A model generated the notes under the pieces. That model had not been told where the DNA came from. It saw only the letters and a list, made by a program, of their open reading frames with translations, and did no database searches. Made by a program: the position numbers and the translations under genes. From Pycnopodia helianthoides (lineage: Eukaryota; Echinodermata; Asteroidea; Forcipulatida; Asteriidae), in contig CM063250.1 of the NCBI GenBank assembly GCA_032158295.1, positions 6,125,001 through 6,189,000 of the forward strand: a stretch of DNA of 64,000 nucleotides, read 5' to 3'. Below, piece after piece: positions 56,755-64,000 of this stretch (position 1 is its first letter; every line of letters starts with the position of its first letter).

Positions 56755-57599
56755 GTCAGTTGTTACAGCGTCGCGGTGTATGCAACGGAGGAGTCCAACC
56801 TGGGCTACCTGATATCCAGGACGTCACTGTAGTGTAATACGAAAGTGAAAGGCCACCAGGGCTAGGGGGGGGGGGGGCGGCAAATGCCCCCCAGTAATTT
56901 GTTTTGCCCCCCCCCCCAGTTTGCCCCCCCCCCCTCCCAGTTTTTTCCCCGATGGCGGAAATTGAGTTTATAAACGATTGCACCCAATTTGTTACACTGT
57001 TGTTTGCGCTGTAAATAATAAATTCAATTTCATCCATCATAATTAGCTGGCACCATCAAAAAAGCTCAATCACTTTCCATCTCCGGCAATGTTAATAAAA
57101 TGTGGATTTATTTATCTGTACAAGCTTGGAAACTTGCTTTAAATAGAAATGCATTGTCTGCCCAAAACCGTAAGCAGCCATTGTACACGCAGTTCGCACA
57201 ACACGTCACATTCACACAGTGCAAAATCTTATTTCTGGAGTGAATTGTAGGCTTATACAGTACATTATAGACTTTTGTTTGCCCCCCCCCCCCTAAATTT
57301 AAGTTTGCCCCCCCCCCCTCTTGCCCCCCCCCCCCAGATTAACAGGTCTGGTGCCGCCACTGATGGGAAGGGTCTATTACAATCATCATCAAGGGTCGTC
57401 AGGTCAGCAGCACCGTTTGGGGGTCCGAAGATTTTGCAATCCTTGATTATGTGGTTTTAGACATGGGTGGTTCCGCCGATTGCTTGGGATAAGTGATTTG
57501 CGAGGTCTTCAAAACCTCCACTGAGAATCAGCAGACGAAAGCATTTATACATTGGTGCTTGTTACACTTGTCCCTTTTTTAATGAGACTATCGCCCAAC

Positions 57600-57885
57600 T
57601 CAAAAGGCCATACGGCCACTTCAATGTGAGGGCTACACTCAACTGATTTGGGCTGTCAACACAAATCACCTGTCACCAGGGGCACGTTGCCACCTACTCC
57701 TAAGGGGCTGAAACAGGGTTATACCCCCTTCACAGTTCGTAAGGATTGGGTATCATCCACTGAAGCCTGGCCGGTAAAGCAGATTGCAGCACAACCTTCC
57801 CAACTTTTTACAAAACAATTATGATTAAGTGCATTGCTCAAGGGCACAAGTGTCGTGACCGGGATTCGAACCCTGAAAAGCCTAC
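57600..57885 (-). mobile_element. SINE-like repeat
   Basis: The right end has CATTGCTCAAGGGCACAAG followed by GTGACCGGGATTCGAACCC, a tRNA-type B box on the minus strand. The body (GGCCATACGGCCACTTC, CACCAGGGGCACGTTGCC, AGCAGATTGCAGCACAACC) resembles a repeat I associate with echinoderm genomes. Named only as SINE-like, since I cannot compare it to a library. Confidence 0.5.
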
Positions 57886-58011
57886 GTCTAAATAGCTAAC
57901 AACTATAGCAGAGACAAAAAATGTTACATAATTATTATATGCCTTAACAAAATCTAGCGAAAGATCAAAGGGAGACGTTTGCAGAATATAGGCGGTCGCA
58001 GACTTTAAGGC

Positions 58012-58160
58012 CGGTGTCGTAGGAAAATCTGTCCCCCGGAGATTCTGTCCCCCGTATGGGAAATTAACATGGGCTGAGGAGGGTGATTCGAAAGAGAGTG
58101 CTATCAGAATAAATTTGTACACTATTTGCCGTATGGGGGACAGAATCCCTTTCCACACCG
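58012..58160. mobile_element. small inverted-repeat element, family Q
   Basis: 149 bp with ends CGGTGT, GGAAA and ATTCTGTCCCCC in inverted order at both sides. The left side has an extra GTCCCCCGGAGATTCT duplication. Confidence 0.6.
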
Positions 58161-58195
58161 TATCCGAATTGGCGGCCACGGCTTCGGCTTCAACT

Positions 58196-58474
58196 GGGCC
58201 CAATTTCATGGCTCTGCTTACCGCCGAATTTCTGCGCTAGCTGTGTAAGCGTAGAATGCCTAGTAATGTGGAGTACGCACGCGCACAAGCCGAGGTGACC
58301 ATTCTCCGCTTACTGTTTACTGTTCCGCTTACTGTTCAAGCGCCGAATTTCTGCGCTAGCTGTGTAAGCGTAGAATGCCTAGTAACGTGGAGTACGCACG
58401 CGCACAAGCCGAAAATCCCCGCTAACCCGCGCCGATTCTTTGCTTACGGTAAGCACAGCCATGAAATTGGGCCC
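58196..58474. mobile_element. MITE, family I, variant copy I4
   Basis: 279 bp with ends GGGCCCAATTTCATGGCTC and its inverse. Inside are two direct copies (58223-58291 and 58342-58410) of a 69-bp segment starting GCCGAATTTCTGCGCTAGC that differ at one or two positions. Confidence 0.8.
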
Positions 58475-58600
58475 TGCAGTGCTAAGGGTTTTGCTAATGA
58501 TGTCCTATTCTTCAACGCATGATGATATGGCGATTCAGCCGTAGCTGATTTCTCTGGATGTGCATATGCTCAGATATACGTACAAAATTAAAATAATTAC

Positions 58601-58727
58601 CTGGTTGGCTGCTGCCACCTAGCGTCATAGTCCCCAAACTGCTATCGGTTTCCCCATCAGATGGTAGGCCTATACAAACACGAACAGCGCGACCACTGCA
58701 TACACGAAAAAAGACTACGAGCAGCAT
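58601..58727 (-). CDS. possible first coding exon (doubtful)
   Basis: ATG at 58725-58727 opens MLLVVFFRVCSGRAVRVCIG and continues for 42 residues to CCA G before the donor GTAATT, phase 1. The start is hydrophobic but short, with two Arg, so a signal peptide is only possible. Phase 1 would permit splicing to exon 2 of the downstream FAMeT-like gene, as an alternative first exon. Equally it may be chance. A CTCF-like GAGGGCG box lies 33 bp upstream. Confidence 0.25.
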
Positions 58728-60149
58728 TTTCCTCTACAAATCTTACTTTGTTGGCGCTAGAGGGCGGCAGATACAGAAACCTGCATCCGTGCCCCCAGCA
58801 GCATCAACAACGAAAAAGGTCAAGCAAAAGTTAGACGTGACACGACAATCTTCTTACGCAGAAACTTTACATTTTGAAGTCTAAATACCACGGACACAGA
58901 TAAAGTTACTCGTCTTGAGCCAGACGGAGTAGACGGTTAAAACGAACACAGGTAAGCAGTCGGTGTTGGACTTGGTAATATCAATTCAATTGGCGAGATA
59001 TCTTCATTCTTCATGCTAACTTTAACCCCTTGCTCTATACTTTAAAAACTAGGTATGGTAGTAAGTCAAACTATCCGCCGACCGAGTACACGGTCCGGTC
59101 ACTTCAGCACCTAGCAAACTCGCCATCTAGCAAACTCGGCACCAGCAAATTCGGCACATTGCAAACTCGGTACCCACAAACTCGGCACTTTCTAGTTGCG
59201 ATAATCGTAACCCTCCATCCACCTGGAGGGTTACGATTTATCGCAACTAGGCACTTTCTAGCCCCATTAAATTAAAGGGCCAATCCACATCGTATTCATC
59301 TTTTTGGCCCTAGCACTAATCATGCTAATGCAGTCCAATCGAGTATCTCTTTGCCTGGTCTGCTGGTGTTATTTTTTTATCCTCTCTGTTCTCCTTGATC
59401 ATGAAACTTTACGAGCGAATGCTTACTTGTAGAAAGCCTGACTGCTGGAACTTGTCATAAAAATATCACACTTTTTAGGGGAAAATCAAATGCTTTTCGA
59501 GTCAGGGGTGTGATTTTTTGTTCACATATTTACAACTTGCTCGAAAACCATACTTTGTCAGGTTCCCTCCACATATTTACAATCAACTGCTATGTTCTAA
59601 TGCAATGGGCACTGGACTGATTTACTCGGCACGCTGGGCTGTACAGGATAGCCTCCGCGAAAGTGATAACCGTGATCGATCGTGGCATTCGTGGGGACTG
59701 TGACATGCGGTCGTGAAGCTCACCCTCCTCAACTTGTTCATTATGTGGGTTGTAAGCCAAGTTTTGGCTTTAGAGTAGTAGATGAGAGTGAATTTTGTCA
59801 TGTGGTGGTATTGTTTTAAATACCTTTGTGGCCAACCTTAAAAAAAACCTAAAGAAGGTCACAGGAATAACATATTCCACCTTATTCACCCTGAAAAGGT
59901 TTTCCTTTTTTTAAGAACAAGAAAGACCTCTTGTAGCCTACATAACACAGAAAACAGATCCAACAATTTATTGATTCATAGTATTAGTATAAAAATGTAA
60001 TTTTTCTGGAATTCTGCTAACACACACACACACAACCTACAAATGCAGAGAGCTCCCCGGCTTGCTCCACTGGTGCTCTGTACAATTTCCACTGTCCCAA
60101 CTATAGTTGGGATGCCCCAACTTTAACACTCAAGCTGGGACCAGTCCCA
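58728..60149. other. intergenic with a decayed tandem repeat
   Basis: At 59110-59190 a degenerate tandem of CAAACTCGGCAC occurs. An 18-bp perfect palindrome, TCCCAACTATAGTTGGGA, is at 60095-60112. No gene is supported. Confidence 0.5.
59192..59250. repeat. near-perfect hairpin, 26-bp arms
   Basis: CTAGTTGCGATAATCGTAAC plus CCTCCA is followed after 6 nt by its inverse with one extra T. GCACTTTCTAG occurs on both sides, so the hairpin may be a small element that duplicated its target. Confidence 0.85.
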
Positions 60150-60510
60150 ACTATAGCCTAGTAGGTGCAGTCGTGACACGTGTGTCCTTAAGCAAGACAC
60201 TTAACCATTATTGCTTCGTCCTTCGGATGGGACGTAAAGCCGTTGGTCCCGTGTGTTGTGTAATGCACGTAAAAGAACCCAGTGCACTTATCGAAAAGAG
60301 AAGGGGTTTGCCCCGGTGTTCCTGGTTTGATTGGCAGCATATTGCGCCACCGCACCTTGTAAACCATTACATTGTGCTATAAATGCATATGGTCTCATAC
60401 TTCAAAAACGTAGCTCCACATACATGGCAGGTAAAAATACTGAGCGCTTTGTATCCTTTGGCAAAAGGCGCTATATAAATACAGTTATTATTATTATTAT
60501 TATTATTGTC
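60150..60510 (+). mobile_element. SINE-like retroposon with LINE-type tail
   Basis: The body contains CCTTAAGCAAGACACTTAAC, TCGGATGGGACGTAAAGCC and GTAAAAGAACCCAGTGCAC, blocks I recall from widespread marine-invertebrate SINEs. It ends GGCGCTATATAAATACAG and an (ATT)n run (about 60486-60508), the tail of L2/CR1-type mobilised elements. Confidence 0.6.
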
Positions 60511-60851
60511 AAGTTTACATGTAATGCGATGTCAACAATCCAAGGGCATATTTTTCGATCATTTGGAGCCATTTGCTGGTCGTCATTGCCATCCTGTTAC
60601 GACGTCCTTGCAGAGGGTGTGGTTTCTATTAGCAGAACAGCAATAACAAACAACGAAACTGCAACATCTCCTTTCATAGGACGAATGACAGAGGGCGCTA
60701 TGTTAAAAAGTGCCCCTTTTGATGATGAGCCTACATGTACGTCTTTAATCAAAAGGATTGCGGGAAAAAATGCTCAAACTAAATTAAAAAAAATACTAAC
60801 TTAATATGTAATACACATTTATGATGACCCCTTGTCATGTCCGTGGAATAC
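60511..60851. other. intergenic, nothing recognised
   Basis: A frame at 60331-60804 crosses the SINE tail and is rejected. GAGGGCG box at 60691. Confidence 0.45.
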
Positions 60852-60855
60852 TTAA

Positions 60856-61250
60856 AGACACTGGACACCTTTGGTAATTGTCAAAGACCAGTCTTCTCAC
60901 TTGGTGTATCTCAACATATGCACAAAATAACAAACCTGTGAAAATTTAAACTCAATTGGTCGTCGAAGTTGCGAGATAATAATGGAAGAAAAAACACCCT
61001 TGTCCATGTTGTCACACGAAGTTGTGGGCTTTCAGATGCTTGATTTCGATTTCGAGACCTCACGCGTGAGGTCTCAAAATCAATTCAAATATTTTACTGA
61101 GAAATTACTTCTTTCTCAAAAACTACGTTACTTCAGAGGGAGCCGTTTCTCACAATGTTTTATACTATCAACAGCTCTCCATTGCTCGTTACCAAGTGGG
61201 TTTTTATGCTAACAATTATTTTGAGTAATTACCAATAGTATCCAGTGCCT
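60856..61250 (+). mobile_element. TTAA MITE, family B, full copy B5
   Basis: 395 bp between TTAA at 60852-60855 and 61251-61254, with ends AGACACTGGACACCTTTGG and the inverse. The central palindrome (about 61034-61067) is GAGACCTCACGCGTGAGGTCTC, almost perfect. Confidence 0.9.
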
Positions 61251-61254
61251 TTAA

Positions 61255-61806
61255 GTGTTGTTGATAACATTTTACTGTAATAAATAGGGAGGGGGTTTGA
61301 ACGAAGCAATCATGTTCATTGGATTGAAATTACTTGCATTATTATTAAGAAATGTTGGCATGAATAATGTTAGCATATTGTGGAAATGATTTAATGTTGA
61401 GATCAGATATCTCAAAAGGGGCAGACTTTGAAACGCATACAATAATAATAAAATAGAAAGAGTTCCAAACATCAAATGAGTAAACTTTTATGAGGATGGA
61501 TTTGGGACTTCATTTACCCTTAAGAAAAATGAAGGTTTATTGGGCAATACAGGGCCTTGGCACACAGTCTCTTTTTTCTCACACCCTCCCTCCTTTTCAT
61601 CCTGCCCCCCCCACCCCCACCCCCCTTTTTCTCCTTGAGGGAGAAGAAAGTTGTAGAGGGGGTTGGGGGTTGGCGAGTTTGAGGAATGATGGTGGTTGCT
61701 AGAAAGTAGGGAAAATCAACACTCGATGGCAAACAAAGTTGTAAAGGATGCAATTCAATTTATAAGAGAAGGTTTGCACTATGGTGATCTTCCAAGTTTG
61801 AGTTAA
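61255..61806. other. intergenic, with pyrimidine-rich repeat R copy 1
   Basis: The segment 61538-61640 (ATTGGGCAATACAGGGCC, TTTTTTCTCACACCCTCCC, C-run) is repeated at 62528-62625. Overlapping frames on both strands are artefacts. Confidence 0.5.
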
Positions 61807-62193
61807 AGGAACATTACAGAATTGGTAAGAAAAAAACTTGTAAAATATACTTTTTTATCACAGATTTACATAAAACTTACACGGTCTAATGATGATGATA
61901 GTAGAAAACATCCCTTGAAACATTTCTGTCTGAAATGCCATATTTGATGAGAAATGAATAAACTAATTTTCCGATTGGAGCTTATCGCTCAGTGAGCATT
62001 TTATTCATTTGTTGAATCTATATGATTTCATGCAAAATGTGTAATCGGTTTTTCACTGTTTTCTCGTGACCCACATGGCCGATCGATCTCAAACTTCTAC
62101 AGGTTTGTCAGTTTATGTATAGGGTGGATTACATAAAGAGCTTACACTGTCAGCAACTGTTTTGTTAGCAAAAACCAATTCTGTAATGCTTCT
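61807..62193 (+). mobile_element. TTAA MITE, family A, copy A6
   Basis: Complete element between TTAA at 61803-61806 and 62194-62197. The right end differs at two bases (AATGCTTCT in place of AATGTTCCT). Confidence 0.9.
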
Positions 62194-62197
62194 TTAA

Positions 62198-63360
62198 AAT
62201 AAAGCTGAAAAAGCTTTTTTTATAAAAGGAAATGGTCATCATAAAGAAACGTAGGGAAACTGACAAAGGTAAGGGGAAATGAAGCAATGTTTTTTCATGT
62301 GGATGCATGCATCAACTACTGACTTTTAAAAGACAGAGACCTAGTTGTCTCCCACTAAAACAACATCCAAACAGTCATAGGATGGTTAATTGACAGAGAC
62401 CAAACCAAAGCCATGTGCCATACATTTCACCGCGCTTCTCTGCCAACTTATCTTTCGTTGGCTACCGCTGAAATTAGTTTCAAATTTCCCGCACTCCCAT
62501 AAACACATTGCCAATTGGCTAAAGATTGATTGGGCAGTAGGCCTACAGGGCCTAGAAACACAGTTTCTTTCTTTTTTCTCACACCCTTCCTCCTTTCTGT
62601 CACCCCCCCCCCCACCCCCTTCATACACTTGCTTCTTGTGGCGTTGCCCTTAACCATTTGTTTGTTTGCCCCTTTTTTCTTTTAAGAAACTGTACATGAC
62701 GCCTCAAACATTTTTTAAAGCTTGTTGTTCAATTCATGATTCTCACATGTAATCATTGTAACTACATAACAACTTTCCTCACAAGCCTTTCTCTGGAGGA
62801 TTGAGAAAAAAAGAAGCAAACAAAAAAGTTACCCTTTTGACCCGTGGTGCATACTGCCCAGACCAGCTATTGCTCAAACTAGGGGATTCCCCATTGAGGA
62901 AATTAGCATGTGCAGTACAGAAATGACATTCAGAAATGCCATTATTCTGACTTAACCATTTAGAACTAATGCTTTCATTTGCCGTAGCAGTGATAATTTT
63001 CTCCCAAACAGAATTCATGATTCTCCCTGGACACGGGGAGAAGCTTCATAACTGACAAAACTTTAAAAGCCCTTTTGAACATTTTGGGTGCGTTCCGGTC
63101 CTACCTATTGTTTTCTTTGCATGTCCTTTTAAAAAAACTCTCTCTTTACGATGCATATCAAATACCTGTCATCAAAATGTTTTTCATGGTCACACTGGTC
63201 TCATCCAGTGACTTGATTGCACAAAGGTACATGTAGGATTCCACTCTTTCTTCTATAAACAATAATATGTATTTTTGAACAGCGATGTACACATGTGTAC
63301 ATTATGCTATGCAGGCGGTATGAATCAAGGGGCAGCTATACATGTACATCAGGCGCTGTA
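62198..63360. other. intergenic, with repeat R copy 2
   Basis: Holds 62528-62625, the second copy of the pyrimidine-rich repeat R. No gene is supported. A GT microsatellite begins at about 63361. Confidence 0.5.
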
Positions 63361-63618
63361 GTGTGTGTGTGTGTTCAGTCAACGTTGACCAGAGAGATTG
63401 TAGCTGCTATGACGAGGTACGAACTAGAGCTGCGTGTGTTCTGCAAGTGTGCCTAAACAAAAACTACCCTCAATCCGTTTTCCATGTACCCATTCAGAAC
63501 TCTTGAGGTGCAGTTCGACTGAACTCCTTGGCAGACTAGCATCCAGGTTGCAATGTCCGATCATGGAGGAAGGAAGAGGTCGGATCAACACGTTTGAAAC
63601 CTGAAGAAATCCACGACC

Positions 63619-63843
63619 ATGGAGATGAGAGAGGAGTATCCATCTTGCCAGTGGCACTCCGATCCCGCGGCCGACACTGCCGATCGGATGCTTCTAAGGT
63701 ACACTGGCGATCCCGGCGTGGATAGGTCTCCGCTGTTCACCAGACTGGAGACGGACCTGACGGAATGCTTTGACTGTATTGAAGTTTACCACGAAGCCAG
63801 GGACAGGCTCGTCAACGACCCGCTGAATGAATACTACAATGCG
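63619..63843 (+). CDS. first coding exon of an unrecognised gene, continuing beyond the window
   Basis: ATG at 63619 (ACCATGG, strong context) opens 75 codons, MEMREEYPSCQWHSDPAADT through VNDPLNEYYNA, ending at GCG before the donor GTAAGT, phase 0. The exon is acidic, with a likely amphipathic helix around LETDLTECFDCIEVYHEARD, no signal peptide and no membrane segment, so a cytoplasmic or nuclear protein is likely. The upstream region (63361-63618), with higher G+C than its surroundings, would be the 5' UTR and promoter. I do not recognise the family. Confidence 0.5.
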
Positions 63844-63940
63844 GTAAGTGCAAGTCTTATTCGACACCTTATTCTCAATTGGTCAAATGCCCTCATTTGG
63901 TCATTGGGCTCAAAAGTCTTCTAAAACAAATAACCACTCC

Positions 63941-64000
63941 CTAAAGACACTGGACACCAGCGTGTTAGCTAGCGAGCCGTGCAAGCCGTGTTAGCACGGC
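63941..64000 (+). mobile_element. possible start of a TTAA-type element at the window edge
   Basis: CTAAAGACACTGGACACCAG matches the family B left end, but the following bases do not, and the site is CTAA in place of TTAA. Near the edge GCCGTGCAAGCCGTG and GCACGGC form a small inverted repeat. Too short to classify. Confidence 0.3.

Larger units (their letters stand above)
55885..57362. mobile_element. hAT-like element G, large copy G2 carrying foreign sequence
   Basis: 1478 bp with ends CAGCGGCGGC and the inverse CAGTGGCGGC, flanked by an exact 8-bp duplication ATGGGAAG (55877-55884 and 57363-57370). The first 34 bp and the part after about 56867 correspond to G1. The roughly 950 bp between are absent from G1 and contain a fold-back (55979-56551) and a COG6 exon with its splice sites (56657-56754). 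This is the structure of a gene-capturing (Pack-type) hAT element. Confidence 0.8.
55654..57378. mobile_element. MITE, family H, copy H2, interrupted by the hAT-like element
   Basis: The left end AATGGACCTTTCCCATGAAA and the right end GGGAAGGGTCTATT match family H (42675-42901), as do TTGGTTGGCAAA and the CGCACAAACGCG segment. Element G2 lies in its right inverted end. Confidence 0.75.

Noticed and set aside
60331..60804. 157-codon plus-strand frame with poly-isoleucine
   Set aside because: It starts inside a SINE and reads through its (ATT)n tail.

Overview
The window looks like animal nuclear DNA, most probably from an echinoderm and perhaps a sea star. It is AT-rich and gene-sparse, with GT-AG introns of 1 to 5 kb, an intronless rhodopsin-type receptor gene, and very many short inverted-repeat transposons (MITEs) and SINE-like retroposons. 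The clade is inferred from general resemblance; no species can be named from the sequence. There is no sign of bacterial gene organisation, rRNA, intact tRNA or CRISPR.

Genes. (1) A plus-strand gene has coding exons at 29047-29207 and 30220-34443. It encodes a large, low-complexity, basic, probably nuclear protein of about 1460 residues with AT-hook-like repeats and a C-terminal coiled coil; its long exon is broken by four successive -1 frame changes. A possible promoter and 5' noncoding exon lie near 23859-23968. (2) A minus-strand intronless class A GPCR, probably a neuropeptide receptor, is at 38883-40091. (3) A minus-strand four-exon gene (53560 to 42991) encodes a predicted secreted protein of 240 residues whose last part resembles the Methyltransf_FA (FAMeT) domain. 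All three introns are phase 1 and the joined frame is open. (4) A first coding exon at 63619-63843 starts a gene that runs off the right edge. (5) A doubtful minus-strand first exon is at 58601-58727. (6) A single COG6 exon sits inside a transposon at 55885-57362.

Mobile DNA is the main content. Several families of about 350-400 bp elements (called A, B, C, D, D', E, F here) are flanked by TTAA and have inverted ends starting AGG. Families A, B, D, E and F have different ends but appear to share internal modules. They chain end to end on shared TTAA sites (29230-30051, 44709-45472) and nest inside one another (50544-50930, 51032-52170). A second class has hAT-like ends and 8-bp target duplications (51061-51552 and 55885-57362); the larger copy has picked up the COG6 exon and a fold-back. 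Other MITEs (families H, I, J, K, O, P, Q, T, U), SINE-like elements, a Penelope-like fragment, a 20-bp tandem array and diverged tandem repeats fill much of the rest.

The genes do not form an obvious functional unit. They are separated by transposon-rich DNA, and elements lie in every large intron. All family letters are labels for this window only.
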